A stretch of 64,000 nucleotides of DNA. It comes from Mayfieldus sp963740555 (GTDB lineage: Bacteria > Actinomycetota > Thermoleophilia > Solirubrobacterales > 70-9). Below are positions 50,894-57,992 of the stretch, piece by piece. A program made the translations under genes and the position numbers. Under the pieces are notes generated by a model. That model was not told the DNA's origin, searched no databases, and saw only the letters and a list, made by a program, of their open reading frames with translations. Positions within the stretch are counted from its first letter, which is position 1; each line of letters begins with the position of its first letter. The stretch is taken from the NCBI GenBank assembly GCA_963740555.1, contig CAVUES010000007.1, positions 1 to 64,000 of the forward strand. Direction: 5' to 3'.

Positions 50894-52072
50894 GTGTCGC
50901 TGCGAGTGAGGTCCGTGGAATCAGTGCGCGACTACCGGCGCTTTGTGAAGCTGCCGTATCGACTTCACGCCGACGAGCCGCGTTGGATCCCGCCCCTGAT
51001 CGGCGCCCAGATGCGCCAGCTTGGAACACGCACCGACCTCTACTTCGAGCACGCCGAGGCCGAGTACTTCCTCGCTGAGAGAGACGGCCAGCTGGTGGGA
51101 CGAGTGATGGCACACATCGACCATCAGCTGAACGATTTTCACGACAACAAATGGGGGCTCTTCGGCCACTTCGAGTGCGAGGACAAACCCGAAACGGCAA
51201 GCGGATTGCTGAATGCCGCGCAGCGATGGCTGTCGGATCGTGGACGGGATCGGATGGTCGGTCCACTCCAGCGGTCCACCCGCGATGACCCCGGCCTGCT
51301 GATCGAGGGCTATGACATCCCCCCGGTCGTCTTCCAGCCCTGGCACCCCCCCTATTACCGCGACCTCCTGGAGGGCTTTGGCTTCGCCAAGGCAACCGAC
51401 GCCGTTTGGCGCCTGCTGAGGATCGACCAGATTTCCGCCGAGCAGCGACAGCTCGCGGCCAGGTGGGCAGACATCGTCCGCGACAGGTACGGCGTAACGA
51501 TCAGACCGGTCAAAAGGGCCGAAGCGCGGGCCGACCTCGAAAGGGCGTTCGCGGTGATACAGCCAGCCCTCGAGTCGACCTGGGGATTCGTGCCCTCAAC
51601 GGAGCGTGAGATCTCCGTCGGCCTCAAACAGGGCCGGCGCCTGCTGGCGCCGGCGACGCTGTTGGCCGAGCGGGAAGGCGAGGTGATCGGATCGACGATA
51701 TTGCTGCCCGACCTGAATCAGTGTTTAGCCCACATGAACGGCCGTCTGCTCCCCCTCGGCTGGGCGCGCTACCCCTATTACCGGCGGCGCATAGATCGGG
51801 CGCGAAACACGTTCATGGCGATTCTTCCCCAGTTCCGTCACCTGGGCATAGCGCTGGCCTTCATGCACGAGGTGCTGGAACGCGCGGAGCAGAAGGGGTT
51901 CCGTGAACTGGTGATCGGGTTCAGCTGGGAGGACAACGAGCAGATGAACTTGGCGATGTCGAGGGTCGGCCCCGAGATCGCGCTTCGCCACCGCGTCTAT
52001 GCGAAGGAGCTTGGATCGACGGAGGGGTCCGCGTCGCCTGCCGCCGATCTCGGCGCGGCGAGCAGCGAATAG
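50894..52072 (+). CDS. GNAT-fold N-acyltransferase-like protein
   Basis: A 392-residue protein. YRFVKLPYRLHADEPRW style opening (here RRFVKLPYRLHADEPRWIPP) and the GNAT-like segments YFLAERDGQLVGRVMAHID and, in the second half, LPQFRHLGIALAFMHEVLERA with LVIGFSWEDNEQMNLAM indicate two GNAT-like halves. The acyl acceptor is unknown. The start is GTG 50894, 39 bases after the GMC gene. Its last 76 bases overlap the SagB gene tail to tail. Confidence 0.72.
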   Translation: MSLRVRSVESVRDYRRFVKLPYRLHADEPRWIPPLIGAQMRQLGTRTDLYFEHAEAEYFLAERDGQLVGRVMAHIDHQLNDFHDNKWGLFGHFECEDKPETASGLLNAAQRWLSDRGRDRMVGPLQRSTRDDPGLLIEGYDIPPVVFQPWHPPYYRDLLEGFGFAKATDAVWRLLRIDQISAEQRQLAARWADIVRDRYGVTIRPVKRAEARADLERAFAVIQPALESTWGFVPSTEREISVGLKQGRRLLAPATLLAEREGEVIGSTILLPDLNQCLAHMNGRLLPLGWARYPYYRRRIDRARNTFMAILPQFRHLGIALAFMHEVLERAEQKGFRELVIGFSWEDNEQMNLAMSRVGPEIALRHRVYAKELGSTEGSASPAADLGAASSE

Positions 52073-52905
52073 ACGACCGACTCGTTGACGCCGTCGAGCC
52101 CGAGCAGGTCGTCGACCTTTCGATCCCAGATACCTCCGTAGGGAACCGCCGCGAGGCCGAGGGACTCGGCGGCGAGCACCAAGTTCTGGCCGACGTGGCC
52201 AGCCTCGATCAACACCCAGCGATAGCCGCGTTGGCCGTACTTGAACCGGGTGCGCCAGAAGACGCCGACTATGAAGATCGCGACGGCACAACTGCCCGCG
52301 AGGTCCGGCAGGTTGGGCAGGCGGATGATCGTCTCCCGCAGCGAACCGGTCGGGTCTCCATCCAGCACGGTCTCCAGCTCGTGCTGGAGGGGGTCGTAGT
52401 GGTAAAGGCCGGCGGCGATGCCGTCCAGGTGTCGAACCACCGGGTAGATCTCGAGCGGATAGAGCGCGCCCCCCGATGGGACGCTCCTCAGTCGTAGGTC
52501 TTCCATTGTCGTTCGCGGCCCCTGACCGGTGACTCCGTAGCCTGCATGGAGCAGAGTCGAGAGATCCTGGAGCGAGATCGACTGGGATCCGAAATCCCGA
52601 CGCGAGCGACGGGCAGCGATCAGCTCCCCGAGGGAGGCGGATGGGTAATCAGGTTCGGGCAGCCGAACCCTGGGCCGGGCGGAATGCCTGCTCACCGACC
52701 TGGAGATCAGCGCCTGGGTCGCAGGATCGCTCTCCAGCATCTGGACCGCAGAAGTCGATCCCGAGGGCACGCTGGGGACTAGCTTGGACGCCTCGTGGAA
52801 GTTCTCGGCTGGGTCGTCGTCGGGAGGGCGCCCGACGTCGCTCCAGCCCAAGAAGCCGCTCACCTTCGTGCGCTCGATTGCGCCTGTCTCGTCGATCGGC
52901 TTCAC
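51997..52905 (-). CDS. SagB-type azoline dehydrogenase (nitroreductase fold)
   Basis: A 302-residue FMN enzyme of the SagB/ThcOx family. LGELIAARRSRRDFG opens the nitroreductase fold, SVPSGGALYPLEIYPVV is the SagB hallmark, and YRWVLIEAGHVGQNLVLAAESLGLAAVPYGG the FMN/dimer segment. It oxidises thiazolines/oxazolines to aromatic azoles. GTG 52905 overlaps the YcaO stop by GTGA, so cyclisation and oxidation enzymes are made together. It is the third biosynthetic gene of the azole-peptide operon. Confidence 0.9.
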   Translation of the reverse strand: MKPIDETGAIERTKVSGFLGWSDVGRPPDDDPAENFHEASKLVPSVPSGSTSAVQMLESDPATQALISRSVSRHSARPRVRLPEPDYPSASLGELIAARRSRRDFGSQSISLQDLSTLLHAGYGVTGQGPRTTMEDLRLRSVPSGGALYPLEIYPVVRHLDGIAAGLYHYDPLQHELETVLDGDPTGSLRETIIRLPNLPDLAGSCAVAIFIVGVFWRTRFKYGQRGYRWVLIEAGHVGQNLVLAAESLGLAAVPYGGIWDRKVDDLLGLDGVNESVVYSLLAAPRSAAGDADPSVDPSSFA

Positions 52906-54239
52906 GGGAAGGGGTGTGGGAAGGGATTGAGGTCGGCGGAGCGGAGCGGCCGTTCACGCAGGCCGAGCTCGTGGGCGGCGTGATAGAGGCGCCGTCCGCC
53001 CAGGAAGCGCTGCCTGTACGCGAAGTCGATCGGCTGCAGCTCCGGGCTCAGCACGTGGATCACTCGGAGCCCGCTCGTCTCGACATCGGGTGTTGTGACG
53101 TCGACGGCGTATGCCGATACGCCGCGGGCCTGGAAGCGTGCCGTGATCGCCTCGATTCGAGACGCCACATCGTCTCCCTCGAGGTCGGGAACGTCTCGAA
53201 TGTCACGGACCTGCTCGGAGCCGTCGAGAAACTCGAGCCTTCCCTGGTTCTCGGGCTGTGAATAGAAGTAGAGGTGGTCGGCCGGCTCCTCGATGTCGCT
53301 GAAATCGGGGCTGAAGGTGCGATCCGGCTGGGCCCGGAGGTCCGACTTGAGCGCCGGTTGTGTCTGAAAGCACTCCCGCAGCGCCTTCTCGCAGGCCGCG
53401 TGCATGCTCGCTGCGCTGGCGGCGCCGATGCCGAAGCGAACGGGACCACCTGTGGGCCCACGCAACAGCCCCAGCGCTGTGGGTATGCCGAAGAACGCGC
53501 TCATGTCCACCGCTCCGTAGACAAGCCCGGTAGGCGCGAAGTGTCGCTGCTCGCGCTCGAGCAAGGTGGCGTCGGACGACCAGTCGAGGCGTGGGAACGA
53601 GAGGCGGTTGGCCCAGGTGAGCATCACCGCGTCGCGTTCGATCAACTCCATGAGGCCGAGAAAGATCGCCTCGTCGGTCCCTCCGGCGAGCGCCAAGCCG
53701 TTGCTCGATCCCGAAGCGATCGCCGATTCCCCCCTGACGACCTCCCCAGGCCGCAGGATATGCGTCAGTTGCAGGGGCAGATAGGCCTCGGCTCCGTCGG
53801 GCAGTGACCAACCCTTGACCCAACGCACCCGCGTGTCGCTCCCGAAGGCCTCGAAAGGAAATCCCTCGTCCGCGTACTGATCGTCGCTGAATAGGGCGAA
53901 CCGCTCCGGTGTGACGGCCTCGGCACCGATCTCGGCTGCGCTGGCGAGGACGGTGGACCGGGGCACGTATGTCGCGCAGTACCTTTCCAGCGCTTCGCCG
54001 AGGGCGGCGGCGATCGCGTAGTCCAGCTCGTAGTGGGCACCGCCGGCGCTGATCTCGAACGGGCTCTGGAGGGTTGGTTCTCGTGAAGCCATCTCGCAGG
54101 CGACATAACTGAGGCGAGCATCATCGGGCTCCCCGAGGATCTCGTGCAGCCGGTGGACCACGCCGCTATAGGGCGAGAGGAAGGTCTTCAGCGCAGCCAG
54201 GCCATCGGCTGGATCTAGGCTTGCGGTCATCTGGGCCAT
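52902..54239 (-). CDS. YcaO-domain cyclodehydratase of the azole-peptide cluster
   Basis: A 445-residue YcaO protein. The ATP/metal residues are visible in GEALERYCA (E82, E85, R86), LMELIERDAVMLTW (E198, E201, R202) and ALRECFQTQPALKSD. The C-terminus NPFPHPFP is the Pro-x-Pro-x-Pro-type tail whose carboxylate sits in the active site of azoline-forming YcaO enzymes. It should activate backbone amides of the precursors with ATP and cyclise Cys (Ser/Thr) to azolines. It starts six bases after the E1-like gene. Confidence 0.92.
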   Translation of the reverse strand: MAQMTASLDPADGLAALKTFLSPYSGVVHRLHEILGEPDDARLSYVACEMASREPTLQSPFEISAGGAHYELDYAIAAALGEALERYCATYVPRSTVLASAAEIGAEAVTPERFALFSDDQYADEGFPFEAFGSDTRVRWVKGWSLPDGAEAYLPLQLTHILRPGEVVRGESAIASGSSNGLALAGGTDEAIFLGLMELIERDAVMLTWANRLSFPRLDWSSDATLLEREQRHFAPTGLVYGAVDMSAFFGIPTALGLLRGPTGGPVRFGIGAASAASMHAACEKALRECFQTQPALKSDLRAQPDRTFSPDFSDIEEPADHLYFYSQPENQGRLEFLDGSEQVRDIRDVPDLEGDDVASRIEAITARFQARGVSAYAVDVTTPDVETSGLRVIHVLSPELQPIDFAYRQRFLGGRRLYHAAHELGLRERPLRSADLNPFPHPFP

Positions 54240-54245
54240 CGTGTC

Positions 54246-55226
54246 TCAGCTGTGCCAGGGTGACGCGGTTCCAAGGTCGTCAGGGAAGCACTCCGGGCAG
54301 CGTGGGACCCGGTAGACGTGGTGGCGGCCGATCTCGATGCCTTGATCCCAGCTCAGCACGTGCGCCACGGCCGACCAGACTGTTGCCTGCTCCCCGCCCG
54401 AGCGTCGGTAGAGCCAGTCAAGGGCGGCCATCGCCGCGCAACCCGCGAGCAGGCCTTGCAGAGGGGGAGGGGCGGGGAAGGCGGCGGGGCTCAGCTCCAG
54501 CGCCTCCTCATCCCCTTGATCCCAGCGCAGGTTCGCCCGGCGCCGACGCCGGTAGCACTCATAACAACAGGTTTCATCCGGCACGTACAGCGGCCCGACG
54601 ACCGCGATCCGTCCGTCGAAGGGCAGCACCTGAAGCCAGGGCTGGCGGATTCGAATCGCGAGACGATTCCAGTCCTGCAGCTTCGGTAGCTCGCTTGGGT
54701 CGGGGGCGACGACGACGAGCTCGAGCCCCTCCAGGTCCCCGGGACCAGGCCCCCAATCGAGCAACGGCGGGCTGCTGAGGCCTGCGTGTCCCAGTTGCCT
54801 CGCGGTCTCCTCGGCGAGCGGCCCGGATCCCACTACCGCGGCTGAGACGCGGTCAAGGGCATCCCCGGCCTCGGCAACGCTGCGGCCGTCGGCACCAGTC
54901 GCGGCGAGATATTTGGCCGTCTGGGCCGAGGGGGAAGGCACACCGGATGGTAAGGCTGGCCCGTCCATGAGCAAGCCTTGCTCTGCCAGGGTCGATAGCG
55001 CATTCGTGACCGCGGGCCTTGCTCCGTCGCCCAGGCTCTGGCTGATCTCTTCGACCGTCCGGGTGCCATCGACGAGGGGGAGCAGCACCGGAAAGAGCTT
55101 GTCGACCGCCCTTCCCTCGAGAACGACCTTCCCCTGCCCGTATTCGAGGATCAACCTGCCGTCGGTCTGGGCCACGCGATACCAGGGCTTCAGGCACGGG
55201 CGCGCCGGCAGGTCCGGCCCCCCCAT
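54246..55226 (-). CDS. E1-like leader-binding partner of YcaO (TOMM cyclodehydratase C protein)
   Basis: A 326-residue ThiF/E1-like protein of the kind that binds TOMM leader peptides and presents them to YcaO. The N-terminal region (about residues 1-95, RLILEYGQGKVVLEG then a winged helix) fits a RiPP recognition element. A Rossmann-like core follows (VVGSGPLAEETARQLGHAG). Two Cys pairs, CCYECY and CPECF, form the zinc site. ATP residues of real E1 enzymes are not evident, which is normal here. It is the first enzyme gene after the precursors. Confidence 0.85.
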   Translation of the reverse strand: MGGPDLPARPCLKPWYRVAQTDGRLILEYGQGKVVLEGRAVDKLFPVLLPLVDGTRTVEEISQSLGDGARPAVTNALSTLAEQGLLMDGPALPSGVPSPSAQTAKYLAATGADGRSVAEAGDALDRVSAAVVGSGPLAEETARQLGHAGLSSPPLLDWGPGPGDLEGLELVVVAPDPSELPKLQDWNRLAIRIRQPWLQVLPFDGRIAVVGPLYVPDETCCYECYRRRRRANLRWDQGDEEALELSPAAFPAPPPLQGLLAGCAAMAALDWLYRRSGGEQATVWSAVAHVLSWDQGIEIGRHHVYRVPRCPECFPDDLGTASPWHS

Positions 55227-55322
55227 TAGCTCACCCGCCGACTAATCGGTCTGCATGCCCACTCTCCCCAAGGCGATTCAGCTGAGGGGCCGGGCGTGCT
55301 TCGGCGATCAGAGACAAGGCGA

Positions 55323-55346
55323 GGGAACCCCCAACCGAGGGCTCCC
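55323..55346 (-). terminator. attenuator-like hairpin after precursor A
   Basis: On the minus strand GGGAGCCC pairs with GGGTTCCC (one G-U) around an 8-base loop, 56 bases after the precursor stop and about 100 bases before the E1-like gene. No strong U-run follows, so partial read-through into the enzyme genes is expected. Confidence 0.5.
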
Positions 55347-55401
55347 CGCAAACGTCCTTGTAGGGCGCGACCAGTTCGTCGGGCGCGACCAGTTGCGAGA
55401 C

Positions 55402-55545
55402 TTAGCAGCAGCCGCTGTAGCAGCACAGGCAGCACTGGGGCGGCCCGGCACAAGACGGCGAACCGAAGCCGCCATCGGCTGACTGTCCACTTGCCGAGAG
55501 ATCCAGCATGTCATCCAGCAGCTCGGGACTTATGTCCTTAAACAA
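55402..55545 (-). CDS. azole-peptide precursor A
   Basis: A 47-residue precursor, too short for routine gene calling. The start is TTG at 55545, seven bases after AGGAGGAGG. The leader is acidic and amphipathic, with S-P-E-L-L-D-D-M-L-D-L-S near its middle, ending in a Gly-rich hinge (DGGFG). The C-terminal core PSCAGPPQCCLCCYSGCC has seven Cys and one Tyr, ideal for conversion to thiazoles by the YcaO/SagB enzymes downstream. It is the copy nearest to those genes. The leader cleavage site is not clear. Confidence 0.88.
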   Translation of the reverse strand: MFKDISPELLDDMLDLSASGQSADGGFGSPSCAGPPQCCLCCYSGCC

Positions 55546-55615
55546 CTGTCTACCTCCTCCTGTGGAGTACCTCGAAGCTGGCTCTCATTTCAAAGGCAGC
55601 TCCGGAATCGGCGCG

Positions 55616-55653
55616 ATTCTAGCAACCGACTCCACCCCTTTCGTACCCGAAAG
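55616..55653 (-). promoter_or_regulatory. promoter of precursor A with palindrome over the -35 region
   Basis: On the minus strand TAGAAT (55621-55616) is a good -10, about 71 bases before the start codon. The -35 position holds no consensus but is covered by the palindrome CTTTCG-GGTA-CGAAAG (55653-55638). A weak -35 under a palindrome suggests activator dependence or direct repression. Confidence 0.6.
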
Positions 55654-55668
55654 TGAACATTTGTTGGT

Positions 55669-55689
55669 TAACTGAACCATGTTCAGTTA
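55669..55689. promoter_or_regulatory. palindromic operator upstream of precursor A
   Basis: TAACTGAAC and GTTCAGTTA form perfect 9-bp arms around CAT. The centre is about 70 bases upstream of the predicted transcription start. The same ACTGAAC-N3-GTTCAGT core recurs in unit B, so it is a conserved regulator site of TetR/MarR-like geometry. No regulator gene is in the cluster. Confidence 0.75.
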
Positions 55690-55787
55690 GCCCCTGCCCG
55701 CTCTCTCGCTACTCCTCGAGAGCGAGCATTTGCCGGGGTAGCGCCCAGGTAACGACCGGGCCGGCGTCGCATTTTGAGACAAGGCGG

Positions 55788-55810
55788 GGGAACCCCAACC
55801 GAGGGCTCCC
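55788..55810 (-). terminator. attenuator-like hairpin after precursor B
   Basis: The counterpart of 55323-55346: GGGAGCCC and GGGTTCCC on the minus strand, 56 bases after the precursor B stop, with a one-base shorter loop. It lies upstream of unit A's own promoter. Confidence 0.5.
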
Positions 55811-55865
55811 CGCAAACGTCCTTGTAGGGCGCGACCGGTTGGTCCGGCGCGACCAGTTGCGAGAC

Positions 55866-56009
55866 TTAGCAGCAGCCGCTGTAGGTGCACATGCAGCACT
55901 GGGGCGGCCCGGCACAAGACGGCGGGCCGAAGCCGCCATCGCCCGACTGTCCACTTGCCGAGAGATCCAGCATGTCATCCAGCAGCTCGGGACTTATGTC
56001 CTTAAACAA
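55866..56009 (-). CDS. azole-peptide precursor B
   Basis: A 47-residue precursor with the same TTG start and AGGAGGAGG ribosome site as copy A. The leader is identical except Ala to Gly in the hinge. The core PSCAGPPQCCMCTYSGCC has six Cys and one Thr, so one thiazole of copy A could become an oxazole or remain unmodified. Together the two genes would give two related products from one enzyme set. The preserved frame amid nucleotide changes argues that both copies are functional. Confidence 0.88.
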   Translation of the reverse strand: MFKDISPELLDDMLDLSASGQSGDGGFGPPSCAGPPQCCMCTYSGCC

Positions 56010-56080
56010 CTGTCTACCTCCTCCTGTGGAGTACCCTCGAAGCTGGCTCTCATTTCAAAGGCAGCTCCGGAATCGGCGCG

Positions 56081-56117
56081 ATTCTAGCAACCGACTCCAC
56101 CCTTTCCTACTCGAAAG
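56081..56117 (-). promoter_or_regulatory. promoter of precursor B with palindrome over the -35 region
   Basis: TAGAAT on the minus strand (56086-56081) repeats the unit A -10. The palindrome over the -35 region is CTTTCG-AGTA-GGAAAG (56117-56102), with one mismatch compared with unit A. Confidence 0.6.
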
Positions 56118-56135
56118 TCAACATTTGGTGCTGAC

Positions 56136-56152
56136 ACTGAACTCTGTTCAGT
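56136..56152. promoter_or_regulatory. palindromic operator between precursor B and the FAD oxidase gene
   Basis: ACTGAAC-TCT-GTTCAGT has perfect 7-bp arms and the same core as the unit A site. Lying between divergent genes, it may control both precursor B and the FAD oxidase at 56279. Confidence 0.7.
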
Positions 56153-56278
56153 TAGTGCTCTGCCCGTTCTCGCGACCCCTGAGAGCGAGCATTTGCTGGG
56201 GTCGCCGCTTCACGGGTTGTCGGCGGCCGGGTTCGGGCTTGTGGAACGTCGCTGGCAAGGAGATACGCTGGTGCCGGA

Positions 56279-57967
56279 GTGGGCGCCAGTAGAGAACCGA
56301 GGTTCGACCAGGCCGAAGCAGCCTGGAGAAGTCTGCTCGGAGACGCTCGTGTGCTCTCGGACCCCGAGCAGCTCGGGGACTACGCCAGCTCGACGCTGGC
56401 ACATGCCCCGCGACCCGCCGGCGCGATTCGGGTCCGCTCAAAGGACGAGGTCGTCGAGGTCGTCCGGGTGGCCAACCGGTGCCGCGTCCCCCTCTATCCG
56501 ATCAGCCGGGGAAAGAATTGGGGATACGGTGACGCGTGTCCCGTAGGACCGGGTCAGTTCGTCCTTGACCTTTCGGAGATGAGCCGGATCGTGAAGGTCG
56601 ATCCGGAGCTCGCCTACGCAGTGGTGGAGCCCGGCGTGACCCAGGCACAACTGCACGACCACCTCGAGGAAATGGGTTATCCGCTCTGGTTTCCGTGCAC
56701 GGCCAGCTCCCCGGACACCAGCGTCGTGGGGAACCTCCTCGAGCGAGGAGTGGGCGCAACCCCTTACAGCGATCACGCTGCGCACGCCTGCGACATGGAA
56801 GTGGTGCTGGCGGATGGGACCGTTATCGAGACCGGGCTCGGTCGATACCCAGGAGCGCGCAGCATGTTCACCTACCGCTGGGGAATCGGCCCCCACCTCG
56901 ATGGCCTCTTCACACAATCGAATCTAGGCGTCGTGGTGCGCGTGGGGATCTGGCTGGTGCCAAGCTCGGAACAGGTGGTGGCATTCACTTTGACGATGAA
57001 CGCCGAGGATCAGATCGAGGAGGCGATCAACCGTCTGCGAGGGTTGCGATTCGAGGGAACTCTCCGGGCGCCGGTGTTCATCGAGAACGGCTATCGGGCC
57101 CTCGCCAACAGACGGTCCTATCCCTGGGCGGAGATGCGTGGTGCGACCCCTTTGCCAGGACGGGCGGTGGGGCAGTTGCTGCGCGCTGGCCCGCTTGCCG
57201 GCGCCAACGGACCGTGGAATGCATTCGGGTCGCTGTACGGAACGCCTCGCCAGGTGCGGGCGGCGGTGCGTGACACCAAAGCCCGGCTGGGCGGATTGGG
57301 AAGCCTGTACTTCACCTCAGAGTCGCGACTTCGATGGACTGAGCGGCTGGCGCGTCCGCTTGCTGCCCTCGGCTTCAAGCGCGGCCAGCAGCTCGCTCAG
57401 CTGGCGAAGTTCGCCCGTTCCGGCATGCAGCCTCTTCGCGGGGTCCCAAGCACCGCCGGCCTTTCGGTCTCGAGGTGGCGTCTGCGAAGAAGCGTCGAAG
57501 GGCCGTGCGAGGACCCGACCCGCGAGGGTGCCGGACTGTATTGGCTGGCGCCCGTGTGCCCGGCGCGCGGGACTGAGGTTCGGCGTTGTGCCGAGATCAT
57601 CGAGAAGCAGATGCTTTCGAGCGGATTCGAGCCCTTGATCAGGGTGGCGTTCACCGGCGATCGAGCGGTGTTCGTCACGAGCCTCTTGTGCTTCGATCGC
57701 GACAATCGTGAGGAAGCAATGCGGGCCGATCAGCTCTATCGCGAGCTGACCGCGCTCTTGCTCGAGGAGGGCTACCCGCCGTATCGAACGGCTATCACGA
57801 GCATGGGCCTGCTCGATCCCGAGGGGGCAACCTACTGGAGCACCGTGGCCGCGTTGAAGCGCGCCCTCGATCCAAACGGGATTCTTGCCCCGGGCCGCTA
57901 TGAGCCTCGAACTGCCGCCGCGCTGGACGAGAATCCGGTTGATCGTTTCCCAGGGCAGAAGGTGTGA
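56279..57967 (+). CDS. VAO-type FAD-linked oxidase divergent from the precursors
   Basis: A 562-residue flavoprotein of the vanillyl-alcohol oxidase / p-cresol methylhydroxylase family. VPLYPISRGKNWGYGDACPVGPGQFVLDLSEM and YAVVEPGVTQAQLHDHL form the FAD domain, and the C-terminus LKRALDPNGILAPGRY is typical. Family members oxidise 4-alkylphenols, so a Tyr-containing peptide or a shikimate-type phenol is a conceivable substrate. The start is GTG 56279. It shares a control region with precursor B, the main reason to count it with the cluster. Confidence 0.83.
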   Translation: MGASREPRFDQAEAAWRSLLGDARVLSDPEQLGDYASSTLAHAPRPAGAIRVRSKDEVVEVVRVANRCRVPLYPISRGKNWGYGDACPVGPGQFVLDLSEMSRIVKVDPELAYAVVEPGVTQAQLHDHLEEMGYPLWFPCTASSPDTSVVGNLLERGVGATPYSDHAAHACDMEVVLADGTVIETGLGRYPGARSMFTYRWGIGPHLDGLFTQSNLGVVVRVGIWLVPSSEQVVAFTLTMNAEDQIEEAINRLRGLRFEGTLRAPVFIENGYRALANRRSYPWAEMRGATPLPGRAVGQLLRAGPLAGANGPWNAFGSLYGTPRQVRAAVRDTKARLGGLGSLYFTSESRLRWTERLARPLAALGFKRGQQLAQLAKFARSGMQPLRGVPSTAGLSVSRWRLRRSVEGPCEDPTREGAGLYWLAPVCPARGTEVRRCAEIIEKQMLSSGFEPLIRVAFTGDRAVFVTSLLCFDRDNREEAMRADQLYRELTALLLEEGYPPYRTAITSMGLLDPEGATYWSTVAALKRALDPNGILAPGRYEPRTAAALDENPVDRFPGQKV

Positions 57968-57992
57968 GGGCTTGGGCGATGCGTCCCCGCGC

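Larger units (their letters stand above)
55311..55741. repeat. tandem duplication, unit A (precursor gene with its control region)
   Basis: About 430 bases nearly identical to 55776-56207, in direct orientation with a period of about 464 bases. The unit comprises a downstream hairpin, a 47-codon precursor gene, leader, -10 box, two palindromes and the sequence GAGAGCGAGCATTTGC. Differences cluster in the core codons, the hairpin flank and the region beyond the palindrome. Confidence 0.9.
55776..56207. repeat. tandem duplication, unit B (precursor gene with its control region)
   Basis: Second copy of the roughly 430-base unit, upstream of unit A in the direction of transcription. The leader codons are the same as unit A apart from one Ala-to-Gly change in the hinge; core changes are Ser to Pro, Leu to Met and Cys to Thr. 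Non-coding control sequence is also conserved, so the duplication included the promoter. Confidence 0.9.

Noticed and set aside
55311..56207. CRISPR array or insertion sequence
   Set aside because: Only two direct copies of over 400 bp, no short repeat-spacer pattern, no transposase or terminal inverted repeats, and both contain conserved small reading frames.
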